A stretch of 64,000 nt of DNA from JBBQZO01 sp038207625 (lineage in GTDB: Bacteria; Pseudomonadota; Gammaproteobacteria; Burkholderiales; Burkholderiaceae_D), in assembly GCA_038207625.1 (NCBI GenBank), contig JBBQZO010000002.1, positions 62,001 through 126,000 on the forward strand, given 5' to 3'. This document shows, piece after piece, positions 56,174-64,000 of this stretch (position 1 is its first letter; each line of letters begins with the position of its first letter). A model generated the notes under the pieces. It saw nothing but the letters and a program-made list of their open reading frames with translations, was not told the origin of the DNA and did no database searches. The position numbers and the translations under genes were made by a program.

Positions 56174-56197
56174 GGCCCGCTCCACGCGGAGCGGGCC
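56174..56197 (+). terminator. Hairpin after the phosphoesterase gene
   Basis: Perfect 10-bp arms (GGCCCGCTCC and its complement) with a four-base loop, 16 bases after the stop. It has no T-run, so it may be weak. Confidence 0.55.
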
Positions 56198-56373
56198 TGA
56201 ACAGAAGCAAACCGATCTTGCGTTGGTCCGCGTCAGGAATGCTGCGGCGCGTGCGACGCCGCCTTAGCGGCAAGTTCACCCGGCTATCCGTTCGACCGTC
56301 GATAAGCCGATCGGGCGTGCGTTGAGCGCGATCATGAAGCGCCAGATGCGAAAAACGCGATGGCCGTTCCGGG

Positions 56374-56418
56374 GCGCGCCCCCGGGCGCTCTGGTTGGAC
56401 GCGCGCCCCCGGGCGCTC
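56374..56418. repeat. Two 18-bp direct repeats at the end of the sensor gene
   Basis: The same 18 bases (GCGCGCCCCCGGGCGCTC) occur at 56374-56391 and 56401-56418, 27 bases apart; the second runs to the stop codon of the Reg_prop sensor gene. Replication slippage could add or remove a copy. Confidence 0.75.
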
Positions 56419-59400
56419 AGGTCGGGCACGCGTCCCGATGCGCCTGCCGGTACCAGACCCAGGTATTGCGCCCCGACTCCTTCGCCTGGTACAGCGCCAG
56501 GTCGGCCTGCTTGTACAAGGTCTCGTCGGCCCCGCCGTGATAGGTCGCGGCGCCGATGCTGGCCCCGACGCGCATGCTGTGTTCGCCGAACGGGATCGGT
56601 TCGGATACGCTGTCGACGATGCGCCGCGCAACGACGTCGACGATTTCCTCGCCGTAGGTATGGCTGAGAAGAACGGCGAACTCATCGCCGCCCAGGCGCG
56701 CCAGGCGGTCCGCCTCGCGCACCGCCATCTGCAAGCGCTTGGCCACTTCGATCAGCAGCGCGTCGCCGGCATCGTGGCCGAGCGTGTCGTTGATCCGCTT
56801 GAAGTGATCAAGGTCGATCAACAGCAGCGTAAACGGCGTATGGTCGCGCGCGGCCTGTGCCTTCTTGTGACGCAGTTCGTCATTGAAAAGACGGCGGTTG
56901 GGCAGGCCGGTGAGCGGGTCCGCGTAGGCTAGGTGCTCGAGCATGGTTTGGCTTGCCTGCAGCTCGGCGGTGCGCTGCGCCACGGTGTTTTCCAGTTCCG
57001 CCTGGCGGCGCCGGTAGTAGGCGGTGCGCAGGCGCACCAGCGCGGCGACGCAGCCGGCACCGAACAGCAGCGCGAGGATACGCACCCACGCCGTCTGATG
57101 CCACGACGGCAGAGCGCGCACCGGCACGCTCAGGGCGGGCGACCAGCCCCCACCGGCGCGCGCGGCGCGCATCTGCATCGTGTAGTCGCCTGGCGGCAAG
57201 TTCGTGTAGGCCAGGCGGCGCGAACCCGGCACGGTGCGGATCCAGTCGCTATCGAATCCCAGCAGGCGGTACGCGTATTGAATCTGGTCCGAGGCCGAAT
57301 AATCGAGCAAGGCGAATTCCATTGAAAAGCCGCGCTCCTTGCCGTCCGGCGTGATCTGGATCGGCGCCGGCGCTGCCGCACTGGGCAGATTGAAGCGCGC
57401 CGCCGGCAACGCCCGGTCGTTGAGCAAGATGTCCGTGACCACCACCGGGGCGCCGTTGGCGATCGGCGCGAGCCGCTCGGGCCGCACCACGGTCAGTCCG
57501 CTGATCCCGCCAAACAGCAACTCGCCCTCCCCTGTGAGCGCGGCCGCGTTGGTCCAATATTGGGTGATGTGCACACCCTCGGCCGGCCCCAGCGCCCGGA
57601 CGGCGAAGCTGGCCGGATCGATGCGCGCCAGCCCCTTGTCGGTGCTGGCCCACATGACGCCATCGCGGTCGGCCAGCAAGGCGTTGACACTGTTGTCGGG
57701 TAAGCCGTGCGCCGCTTCGATCAGGCGAAAATGGCGCCGGCCGTCGCCGTCGGTGCGCTCGAGCACTTGGATGCCGCGCCCGAACGACGACAGCCACAGC
57801 CGGCCCTGCCGATCCAGCGCCAACGACGATGTGTAGCCGGGCATCATGCGGTCCTGCCCGTCGACGCCGCTGGGAACGGTGTCGACCGGCGCCGTGGCCG
57901 ATGCCAGCCGCGCCAGGCCCGCGCGGGTGCCGATCCACACGCCCCCGCCTTCGAGCGGCAACAAGGCGGTGACTCGGCTGTCGCCCAGGCTGTCGCGCTC
58001 GTGGCGCAAGACGGTGGGAGGCGCGCCGCCGGCGCCCAAGGCCAGCGCCCACAAGCCGTCCAGTCCGCCCATCCACAGCACGCCGTCGCGATAGGCCAGC
58101 GCCCACGCCGATTCGGTGGCGCCGCGCTGCGGCACCGGCACGCGCCGCACTTGCCCGTCGGCGCCGACGCGGTACAGGCCCTGCTGGGTGCCGGCGTAGA
58201 CCGCGCCGTCCGGGCCGTTCACCATGGCCAGCACGCGTCCGGTCGGTAAGCCGCCGGCGCCGCCCGGCTTGAGCTGGCCGACGCCGCCGCGGCGCGCATC
58301 GACGATGTCGATCCCGCCGCCGGCGACGCCGGCCCAGATGCTGCCGTCCGGGCGCACCAGCACGCTTGGCGCGGTGAATTTGCCCTGCAGCGGCAAGCCG
58401 GCGTCGCGCACCGTGACGATCGCTTGCGGGCGTGGATCGTGGATGCTGAAGGTCTCGGTCGAGCCGACCACCATCACACCGCCCCGTTCGCGGAACACCG
58501 AGTAGACGTCATCGTCGGGCAGGCTGTCCTGGACGTCGGGCAGGTGGCGGATGCGCCGCGTGTGGCCGCTGGCCGGATCGAGCTCGACGATGCCGCCGCC
58601 CTCGGTGCCGAACCAGATTTTCCCGGGTGACACTTCAGCGATCGAGAACACGCGCTGTTTGTGCAAGGCGGCGCCGGCCCCGCTCTCCTTCACCGCGCGC
58701 GCCTGCTCGCTTCCCGCCTCGATCACGAAGGCGCCCATGTTGCGCGTGCCGATCCAGATCCGCCCGGCCGAGTCCTGCAGCAAGGCGTTGATCGGCGGCG
58801 CCTTCTCGCCCTGGGCCGTCAGCCGGACCGGCGTCGCGCTGGCCGCGCCGGCGCGCAGTTGTTGCAGGCCTTCGCGGGTGCCGATCCACAAGTCGCCAGC
58901 GCGATCGCGCCACAGCGCTTCGATGGCGCGCTCGGGCGAACCGGCCGCGGCGGCGGGGAGAATCCGCTGCGTGGCCTGGGTCAACCGTCCGGCGGCGCTG
59001 ATGTGGTCAAGCCCTTTTGTCGTGCCGATCCAGATGCCGCCGGCGCCATCGTCGGCCATGGCGGCCACCCGGCGGTCGCTCAGACCGGCGGGGCCGGTTC
59101 CGATGACGGTGAAGTCATCGCTGGCCGGAGCGTAGCGCGCCAGGCCGCCCGAGCTCGTTCCTGCCCACAAGGTTCCGCCGGCGTCGACGTGAACCGACAA
59201 GATGTAGTCGTCCGGCAGGGCGCGCGGCTTGCCGCTGTCGGCCGTATATCGGCGAAACGCCTGGCCGTCCCAGCGAAATAGACCGGACTGGGTGGCGAAC
59301 CATAGAAAGCCACTGCGGTCCTGCGCGATCGCGATCGCGGCAGCGATCGGGCTTTGCGTGTGTTTGAATACGGTCGAACTCATCGACGCCCAGCGTGGCG

Positions 59401-59500
59401 CGGGCGCGACGGCTGTCGCCAGCAGCGAACCGTGGCACAGCAGGATCAACAGGAATGCGCGAAGTTTCCTTACGAGTGGATCGGCGCGAGAATTAAACAT
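56417..59500 (-). CDS. Two-component-regulator-propeller / Y_Y_Y / GGDEF sensor
   Basis: 1027-residue membrane sensor that probably makes cyclic di-GMP. It has a signal (LRAFLLILLCHGSLLATAVA), a periplasmic beta-propeller of repeated units (SGFLWFATQSGLFRWDG, GGTLWAGTSSGGLARY, GRIWIGTRNMG, GVWIGTRAGLARL), a Y_Y_Y domain (AYRLLGFDSDWIR ... TNLPPGDYTMQMRA), one membrane helix (ILALLFGAGCVAALVRL), a short coiled coil, and a GGDEF domain (DPLTGLPNRR, LARLGGDEF) with an intact READ inhibitory site. This architecture is used by polysaccharide sensors in Bacteroidetes, with GGDEF replacing the kinase. AAAGGT precedes the ATG at 59500. Confidence 0.92.
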   Translation of the reverse strand: MFNSRADPLVRKLRAFLLILLCHGSLLATAVAPAPRWASMSSTVFKHTQSPIAAAIAIAQDRSGFLWFATQSGLFRWDGQAFRRYTADSGKPRALPDDYILSVHVDAGGTLWAGTSSGGLARYAPASDDFTVIGTGPAGLSDRRVAAMADDGAGGIWIGTTKGLDHISAAGRLTQATQRILPAAAAGSPERAIEALWRDRAGDLWIGTREGLQQLRAGAASATPVRLTAQGEKAPPINALLQDSAGRIWIGTRNMGAFVIEAGSEQARAVKESGAGAALHKQRVFSIAEVSPGKIWFGTEGGGIVELDPASGHTRRIRHLPDVQDSLPDDDVYSVFRERGGVMVVGSTETFSIHDPRPQAIVTVRDAGLPLQGKFTAPSVLVRPDGSIWAGVAGGGIDIVDARRGGVGQLKPGGAGGLPTGRVLAMVNGPDGAVYAGTQQGLYRVGADGQVRRVPVPQRGATESAWALAYRDGVLWMGGLDGLWALALGAGGAPPTVLRHERDSLGDSRVTALLPLEGGGVWIGTRAGLARLASATAPVDTVPSGVDGQDRMMPGYTSSLALDRQGRLWLSSFGRGIQVLERTDGDGRRHFRLIEAAHGLPDNSVNALLADRDGVMWASTDKGLARIDPASFAVRALGPAEGVHITQYWTNAAALTGEGELLFGGISGLTVVRPERLAPIANGAPVVVTDILLNDRALPAARFNLPSAAAPAPIQITPDGKERGFSMEFALLDYSASDQIQYAYRLLGFDSDWIRTVPGSRRLAYTNLPPGDYTMQMRAARAGGGWSPALSVPVRALPSWHQTAWVRILALLFGAGCVAALVRLRTAYYRRRQAELENTVAQRTAELQASQTMLEHLAYADPLTGLPNRRLFNDELRHKKAQAARDHTPFTLLLIDLDHFKRINDTLGHDAGDALLIEVAKRLQMAVREADRLARLGGDEFAVLLSHTYGEEIVDVVARRIVDSVSEPIPFGEHSMRVGASIGAATYHGGADETLYKQADLALYQAKESGRNTWVWYRQAHRDACPT

Positions 59501-59889
59501 TACATAACCTTTATTTCCGTGTGGCACCATTAATATACACGGTTATGGCGATCCTGTTCAGCGATTCTGGCGTGAGCGCCGAGATGCGCCGAGGCAGCCG
59601 CCGCTGCCGCATGGGCGCAACGCATCGTTGCGCAAGCTTCACACTGCGCGTTTTGCGATGGATTTTTTAGACGCACAATGTGGCGCCGATGCCGGGGAAA
59701 TCCGGTTCACCATCCTGTCGTTGAACGGCCAGCATCTGGCCGTTGCGGCGTCCGCTTGGGACGCGTGCAGCCATGCGGAGGGTGCCTCGGCGTACAATCG
59801 ACAGCAAGCGGCGAGAATGCCGGACCTTATTGGATGGGCATAGTTCAGCATAACGTGCGCGAGCCCCGCCCCCCACCTGGAGAATCATT
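59501..59889. other. Intergenic region with one doubtful small frame
   Basis: 389 bases. A plus-strand frame of 61 codons from an ATG at 59658 to 59843 (FTILSLNGQHLAVAASAWDAC) has fairly typical codon use but no ribosome site and no recognisable family, so it is not called as a gene. The stretch 59500-59545 is AT-rich and likely contains the sensor promoter. Confidence 0.4.
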
Positions 59890-60126
59890 ATGCCGACCAA
59901 AAGCATTGATAGTTATGTGGTCGAATTTACGGGCGAATTACTGGAGGGCAGCGAGCAATGGGGAGCGTACGTTGCCATATCCGCCCCCTCGGATAACCCG
60001 ATGCACATGACGAATGTCTATCCAAAACGGCGCGTGTCAGTGGAGCTTACCTTTTCCGACCAACAGCTGGCCGAGGCGGAGGCTGAACGCGCTGCGCCAA
60101 TAATCTTGAAAGAATTAGGTTCCTAG
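59890..60126 (+). CDS. Small hypothetical protein (78 aa)
   Basis: 78 residues with a proper ribosome site (GGAGAATCATT) before the ATG. It is soluble and acidic in the middle (YVVEFTGELLEGSEQWGAYVA), with a helical C-terminus (QQLAEAEAERAAPIILKEL). No family recognised; it lies alone between the sensor and an exported protein. Confidence 0.65.
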   Translation: MPTKSIDSYVVEFTGELLEGSEQWGAYVAISAPSDNPMHMTNVYPKRRVSVELTFSDQQLAEAEAERAAPIILKELGS

Positions 60127-60324
60127 CGCGGCGCGCCGCGCCCCTCACACCACCATTGCGCAAGCCCGTGAGTCGCGGGCGGCATGCACGGATCGCGCAC
60201 GTCGGCGCATGGGCCGCGTCCCGTATGAAAATCGCGCCGATCGTTGTGCGTCCCGAAACCGATGCACAGGGTGCCATGCAGGAACGGGGGAAGCTAAACC
60301 GGGCGCGCAACTGACGCGTGTGCT

Positions 60325-60876
60325 TTAGCGCGGATTGGCAACCCGCACCAGTTCCGCGCGCATGCGCGGTTTGCCGTGGCGATCAAGGTTGTAAATCAGT
60401 CCAGCGCCGTCCGGCGTGACGCTGAGCGTCCAGATGTTGGTTTCCGATCCAGGAAAGACCTGGTGGGTGTGGGCGCTGGAGCTGAACGACTGGGCGGCAG
60501 ACGTGCCGGCGTCGATCGACGGGCCGCCGTACATCGTCACCGCGTCCGGCGTGCCGTCGGCGTGGCGGTGATCGTGCAGCAGCTCGAGGCCAGCCGGTGT
60601 GCGTTTGATGATCCACGTGCGCGAGCGGTCTTCGCCCACGACAAACGGCACCCTGATCTCGTCGGCGGTACAGCTGACGATGTTCGCCACCAGCTTCTTG
60701 CGGGCGAACACGTTGCCGGCTTCGTCGTCCGGCGGGAACACCGATTTGCCTTCGAATCTGGCGCCGCACAGCGTGGACAGCTTGTCGAAAAACGGCGCCG
60801 GCGGGAACGTCTCCCCGAGAGCCGGCGTAAGCACTGCTGTGAGAACAGCGACGACAGCTGCGTGAAAGATTGCCAT
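60325..60876 (-). CDS. Exported hypothetical protein
   Basis: 183-residue secreted protein with a signal peptide ending LGE at about residue 22. The mature part is beta-rich with FFDKLSTLCGARFEGKSVFPPDDEAG and LLHDHRHADGTPDAVTMYGG, a pattern conserved in a proteobacterial family without known function. Two cysteines (STLCGA and NIVSCTA) may form a disulfide. Confidence 0.75.
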   Translation of the reverse strand: MAIFHAAVVAVLTAVLTPALGETFPPAPFFDKLSTLCGARFEGKSVFPPDDEAGNVFARKKLVANIVSCTADEIRVPFVVGEDRSRTWIIKRTPAGLELLHDHRHADGTPDAVTMYGGPSIDAGTSAAQSFSSSAHTHQVFPGSETNIWTLSVTPDGAGLIYNLDRHGKPRMRAELVRVANPR

Positions 60877-60981
60877 GAGGTTTCCTCAAAGGTGATAACC
60901 CGATTGGGTGTCCAGAGCGTAAGTGAATATTCTAGATATAGCCAGACAATAACTGCGCCGTCCCACCTGGCCGGACGCCCA

Positions 60982-61770
60982 TCATGGCTGTTGTTCCCGG
61001 CGCCGACGAGTCGAGTCACGCGCCATGCCGATCAATGCCCTGGCTCGGCCGCGCTTGCTGCGCATCTTGGGAGTTGGCGGCTTCGCAGGACGCACAAACT
61101 CCGCGGCGACCGCGTCGCGAACTGATGGGCTTTGGACCAGCGCCACTGCCAACGCTTTGATCCGCGCCGCGCCGATCTGGTCACCGTTCCCAATGGCGAC
61201 TTTGAGAAACAATTGCACCTCATCGACGTAGATGCGTATGAAGGCCCAGCGCGCTGGTGCACGCGTGAAGCGCCGATGTTTGATCATCCGAACGTCGTCA
61301 TTGAACTCCCTGGCCAAGCGATGCAAGGTCGTTGCAGGGTCGGGCATGAGCTGTTCCGCCAATCGGAAATCGCGCGCCGCGACGATGGCCGGCATGGCGC
61401 TGCGCGCGATTTTCGTCGCAAACTCAGGCCGCGCTGCGAGCAGGCGCAAGAAAAGTTGGTAGTTTTGCAGACTCGCCCCGACATATTCGTTGATCGCTAC
61501 CACATCGAAAAACATGTTCCTGTCGGCCTCGCCATGCAGCAAGGCCTCGACCTTGTGGTCGCGAATTTCCGCCAACGCGAGCAAAGCCTCCGGGTAAGCG
61601 GCGCCAAGGTCCATCCATGCGGCCAGCGCGAACGATAACCTGACGCCGGACAACGAGGGTTCCTCGGCCAAGGCATGTTGGTGAAACCACATATACCCCT
61701 GCAAGGCCTCGGCATGGCGCCCGTCCAAGGCGGCGGCACGTGCCGCATGGTATTTTTCAAGTGCGTTCAT
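60982..61770 (-). CDS. Helical repeat protein of unknown function coupled to a macro-domain gene
   Basis: 262-residue all-helical protein, starting EKYHAARAAALDGRHAEALQGYMWFHQHALAE like a TPR-type repeat. The C-terminus is strongly basic (KMRSKRGRARALIGMARDSTRRRREQQP), which may bind nucleic acid. Its ATG follows the stop of the macro-domain gene directly (TGA then ATG), so the two proteins are translationally coupled. I do not recognise the family. Confidence 0.65.
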   Translation of the reverse strand: MNALEKYHAARAAALDGRHAEALQGYMWFHQHALAEEPSLSGVRLSFALAAWMDLGAAYPEALLALAEIRDHKVEALLHGEADRNMFFDVVAINEYVGASLQNYQLFLRLLAARPEFATKIARSAMPAIVAARDFRLAEQLMPDPATTLHRLAREFNDDVRMIKHRRFTRAPARWAFIRIYVDEVQLFLKVAIGNGDQIGAARIKALAVALVQSPSVRDAVAAEFVRPAKPPTPKMRSKRGRARALIGMARDSTRRRREQQP

Positions 61771-62301
61771 TCAAACCTCGCTGTCCGGTTCTGGCGCGTT
61801 GAGCAGTGCATCGTAGACGGCAAGATCGGCCGCCGAGAAGCAACAAAACACGACCTCTCGGATTGTCGATGATCGGCGAACTGATGCTCGCACAGTTGCG
61901 ATCGCCACACGCGCGGCGAGATCAACGGGATAGCCATAGATGCCCGTGCTGAGGCTGGGGAACGCCACTGAAGCCGCACCGCACCGAATGGCCAACTCCA
62001 TCGCGCGGCGGTAACATGCTGCCAGCAATTCCTCCTCGCCGTTGGCGCCACCCCGCCAAACCGGGCCAACTGTATGCACGATGTGCTTGGCTGAAAGGCG
62101 GTAGCCTTTGCTAAGCTTTGCCTCGCCAGTCTTGCAGCCGCCCAGAAGCCGGCACTCATGCACGAGATCCGGCCCAGCGGCCCGGTGGATGGCCCCATCC
62201 ACACCCCCGCCGCCCAACAATGATGAGTTCGCAGCATTGACGATGACGTCGACGGATAATGTCGTTATGTCGCCGTGAAGCGCACGCATGACTACCGACA
62301 T
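61771..62301 (-). CDS. Macro domain protein, probable ADP-ribose hydrolase (YmdB/MacroD-like)
   Basis: 176-residue single macro domain expected to bind ADP-ribose and remove it from proteins or O-acetyl-ADP-ribose. Characteristic pieces: LHGDITTLSVDVIVNAANSSLLGGGGVDGAIHRAAG (binding loop with catalytic NAAN...GGVD), KHIVHTVGPVW and FPSLSTGIYGYPVDLAARVAI. The ATG at 62301 follows GGAG. It lies at a junction with a probable integrated element and is coupled to an unknown helical gene. DarG-type antitoxins share this domain, but no DarT toxin is seen. Confidence 0.9.
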   Translation of the reverse strand: MSVVMRALHGDITTLSVDVIVNAANSSLLGGGGVDGAIHRAAGPDLVHECRLLGGCKTGEAKLSKGYRLSAKHIVHTVGPVWRGGANGEEELLAACYRRAMELAIRCGAASVAFPSLSTGIYGYPVDLAARVAIATVRASVRRSSTIREVVFCCFSAADLAVYDALLNAPEPDSEV

Positions 62302-62424
62302 TGTTGCATCTCCAGGTGTCGCGTCTGGGGCGATTGCGAATCGTTTAATCGTCGTGTACGCGCGACGGCAATTCCATGCGCGCAACACGCATCGCCAGAG
62401 ATGTCGAGAAATTAGGCAGACAAC

Positions 62425-62460
62425 AAAAAAGCCCTTGAAATCAAGGGCTTTTTTATTTTT
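62425..62460. terminator. Strong bidirectional intrinsic terminator
   Basis: Perfect 14-bp hairpin: A6 plus GCCCTTGA (62425-62438), loop AA, TCAAGGGC plus T6 (62441-62454), then ATTTTT. T-runs flank both sides, so it can stop either strand. It follows the tRNA fragment on the minus strand and is probably that tRNA's native terminator. Confidence 0.9.
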
Positions 62461-62461
62461 C

Positions 62462-62490
62462 TGGCGGAAGCGGTGAGATTCGAACTCACG
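62462..62490 (-). other. tRNA 3'-end fragment (tRNA-Ser-like), probable att site
   Basis: On the minus strand this reads as a tRNA T-arm (GTGAG TTCGAAT CTCAC) followed by acceptor strand CGCTTCC, discriminator G and CCA. That acceptor end is the one of serine tRNA(UGA) in E. coli. Upstream of the T-arm the sequence no longer looks like a tRNA (no anticodon arm), so only the 3' part is here. A displaced 3' end followed by the native terminator is the usual signature of an element integrated into a tRNA gene. Confidence 0.75.
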
Positions 62491-62902
62491 AACCAACTTT
62501 CCTATATTTTTCAATGACTTAGCAATAAATTAAAATTCAAGTTTGTCACACCTGTTTGTACCACCCAAACAAGCTGAGACAGTCCAATTTTACCTGATTG
62601 AACCCAGTCTGCAACCCATTTTTATCGAACACAACTTTTGCAAATTGGACATGAAATCGGTGCCAGAACTGGGGACGGTCGAGTCGACGTGCCGTACTCC
62701 CGCGATTGTCGGCGGTCCGCCACACCGGAGATATTGCGTTGCTCCGGCAACTTCCAGGGCAAGGCCTGGGCTTGCAATGCGCTGCGGCTCGATTTGCCAT
62801 CATAGCCAAGCCGTGGTAGAGGCGCCAAGAACAATGAAAATAATTGCCTTAGAGAAAAATACCTGTCAATATTGAGACTCTGTAATTTCCTTTGGGTAAT
62901 TT

Positions 62903-63289
62903 ATGGTAACTGTTGCACCAGACACTGTTGAAGCGCTGTACACGGCAGCAAACTATCCGAGTACGCGTCGGATGGGGCAACTTGAACTGGTTTTACGAGA
63001 CGGAACCTCGGCATTAGTTTATCTCAGGGGTACGCCGGCAGAACGTAAATTGCTCGTGCTGCAAGTAGTGGAGGAATGCCGGGTCAACGCTTATTTCGCG
63101 GAGCCCCCCGGAAAAGAAAGGCAGTGTTTCGATAACTGGCAGCCCAAGCCGCTGGGCATACTTATAGGGTACCCAATTTCCCCGTCTCCGTTAAAGGTTC
63201 GCAATTTCCTACGCAAGCTGTTGGAATCAGTTGAGACGCACAATCCACTGCGGCTCCCCAACGGATTTCCGCGCCCCGTCACGCTTTGA
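62903..63289 (+). CDS. Hypothetical protein in the probable integrated element
   Basis: 128-residue soluble protein (VEALYTAANYPSTRRMGQLELVLR ... GILIGYPISPSPLKVRNFLRKLLESVE). Codon use and base composition are more AT-rich than the genes to the left. No family recognised. It overlaps or nearly abuts the next gene, so the two are probably expressed together. Confidence 0.55.
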   Translation: MVTVAPDTVEALYTAANYPSTRRMGQLELVLRDGTSALVYLRGTPAERKLLVLQVVEECRVNAYFAEPPGKERQCFDNWQPKPLGILIGYPISPSPLKVRNFLRKLLESVETHNPLRLPNGFPRPVTL

Positions 63290-63303
63290 AGGTCCTAAAG
63301 AAC

Positions 63304-63669
63304 ATGCGAAAACTTCTCCCTTACAAATATCAGCCGGCCATGATTGGTCGCGAACAGCACAAGCTCTTGCCATTCAAACAAGCCCCCGAGGAACATGAAG
63401 CGCTAGACGCAATTGCTGACGCCTGCGAACAAGGGCTACTGCAGCGGTCAACCTGGGTGCTTCAGTGCTTCTCGACCGTCGCGATTTTCGACGAGTTTAT
63501 CGAAAACTTGGCGGAGTACGACGAGTACGCTCGCATTCATGACCGGTGGCACCAAGCCCTGATGCAATTAGGCGATACCGTCAATGAAGAAGGGTTTGTC
63601 ACCAGTAGCGAAATTGCCGAGCGCCTGGTCGGCTGCGCGAGAGAGACCGGCCAAATCGACAGCCAGTGA
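63304..63669 (+). CDS. Hypothetical protein in the probable integrated element
   Basis: 121-residue acidic helical protein (APEEHEALDAIADACEQGLLQ, FDEFIENLAEYDEYARIHDRWHQALMQLGD). The ATG at 63304 is chosen because the earlier TTG at 63286 lies inside the preceding gene's end. No membrane segment and no known domain. A good terminator follows. Confidence 0.55.
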   Translation: MRKLLPYKYQPAMIGREQHKLLPFKQAPEEHEALDAIADACEQGLLQRSTWVLQCFSTVAIFDEFIENLAEYDEYARIHDRWHQALMQLGDTVNEEGFVTSSEIAERLVGCARETGQIDSQ

Positions 63670-63902
63670 GTATTACACGTCCCCGTTTATGAAAAACCCC
63701 GCTTCGGCGGGTTTTGTTTTCAGGGGTTCAACACGTCCTGGTCGTCTAGCGGCGCGGCCTGGTCTCGTTCGTCAAGCGGCGCGGCGGAGTCCATGTCTTC
63801 AATCATCGGAGGACCTCTGGGTGTTGTTAGCCTTGGCCGCAAGCGTGACCTGTAGTTGGTACCAAGTTAACACAACTAGAGGACTGAGCGGTACCGGCTA
63901 AT
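63670..63902. other. Short region after the terminator
   Basis: Contains the terminator listed separately and then about 180 bases with no gene supported. There is a GC-rich repeated word (GGCGCGGC) at 63751-63785. Nothing else seen. Confidence 0.4.
63693..63720 (+). terminator. Intrinsic terminator
   Basis: Hairpin AACCCCGC-TTCG-GCGGGTT with a UUCG-type stable tetraloop, followed by TTGTTTT. It ends the small two-gene unit to the left. Confidence 0.88.
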
Positions 63903-64000
63903 TCATTTCTTGGCCTTCCGTTGTGCCCACCGGCTGGCGCTCACGGCTTTGACCCAGGCGCGACAGCGACCATGGTGCGTTTCACAGCAATCCTTGCAGC
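63903..64000 (-). CDS. Partial cysteine-rich gene, C-terminus only
   Basis: On the minus strand a frame enters from the right edge and ends at a TGA at 63903, giving 31 residues: CKDCCETHHGRCRAW then VKAVSASRWAQRKAKK. The cysteine/histidine spacing looks like the end of a zinc-binding protein. Codon use is compatible with real coding, but with so little sequence this is a weak call. Confidence 0.35.
   Translation of the reverse strand, partial: CKDCCETHHGRCRAWVKAVSASRWAQRKAKK

Larger units (their letters stand above)
62302..62902. other. Element boundary region: terminator, tRNA fragment and AT-rich leader
   Basis: 601 bases with no gene. It holds an intrinsic terminator (62425-62460), a tRNA 3' fragment (62462-62490), then about 400 bases of AT-richer sequence leading to the first gene to the right. 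No integrase reading frame is visible in it. Confidence 0.6.

Noticed and set aside
59658..59843. A 61-codon gene between the sensor and the 78-residue protein
   Set aside because: Codon use is acceptable, but there is no ribosome site and no recognisable family, so evidence is too thin.
61771..62301. DarTG toxin-antitoxin system
   Set aside because: The macro domain is of the small YmdB-like type and the coupled gene shows no DarT-like ADP-ribosyltransferase motif.
62461..62570. A complete tRNA gene on the minus strand
   Set aside because: Only the T-arm and acceptor 3' strand are present; no anticodon arm, D-arm or 5' acceptor strand can be folded from the sequence to the right.

Overview
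The window is high-GC DNA whose gene content (suhB/trmJ pair, PhaB-type acetoacetyl-CoA reductase, a complete acyclic-terpene (Atu) cluster, several GGDEF proteins, a PAS-type chemoreceptor) suggests a betaproteobacterium, most likely an Oxalobacteraceae member such as Massilia, Duganella or Janthinobacterium. The genus is an inference from gene content and base composition, not from a marker gene.

Layout. 1-4172 (minus): a PAS-PAS histidine kinase followed by a large REC-REC-GAF-PAS-GGDEF-EAL regulator that runs off the left edge. 4369-7542 (minus): a translationally coupled trio of Tat-exported small subunit, GMC oxidoreductase and lipase-like hydrolase. 7648-19163: housekeeping and stress genes, including a conserved unknown, a Cache protein with a PAS chemoreceptor, trmJ, suhB, rhlE, a MarR regulator, hydroxypyruvate isomerase, a DksA-type zinc finger, phaB, a tandem Usp protein and a lipoprotein.

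19468-31620 holds a TetR gene and an eight-gene minus-strand operon recognisable as acyclic terpene utilization: atuE, atuA, an extra acyl-CoA dehydrogenase, an AtuB-like SDR, atuC, atuD, atuF and an AtuH-like acyl-CoA ligase. A good sigma-70-type promoter with an inverted repeat in its spacer lies upstream of atuE. 31859-38380 carries a membrane diguanylate cyclase, a lipoprotein, a MacA/MacB-type efflux operon without an outer-membrane channel, a collagen-like lipoprotein and a small membrane protein. 38459-45834 is a second catabolic unit: acyl-CoA dehydrogenase, thiolase, FadB/J-type bifunctional enzyme and alpha-methylacyl-CoA racemase, read divergently from a TetR regulator and a fatty acid desaturase. 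The divergent promoters overlap each other and sit among three copies of one palindromic operator. Together the two operons could activate, carboxylate and beta-oxidise branched isoprenoid acids.

45835-59500 is more accessory in character: a secreted probable six-hairpin enzyme, a six-haem cytochrome c with a P460-like N-terminus, a contractile tail sheath protein with no other tail genes, a secreted phosphoesterase with two PPC domains, and a giant propeller/Y_Y_Y/GGDEF sensor. 59890-62301 holds small unknowns and a macro-domain gene coupled to a helical unknown. At 62462-62490 is a 3' fragment of a tRNA gene (tRNA-Ser-like) followed by its terminator. It looks like the displaced att end of an integrated element that extends to the right; two unrecognised, more AT-rich genes and one partial gene lie inside it.
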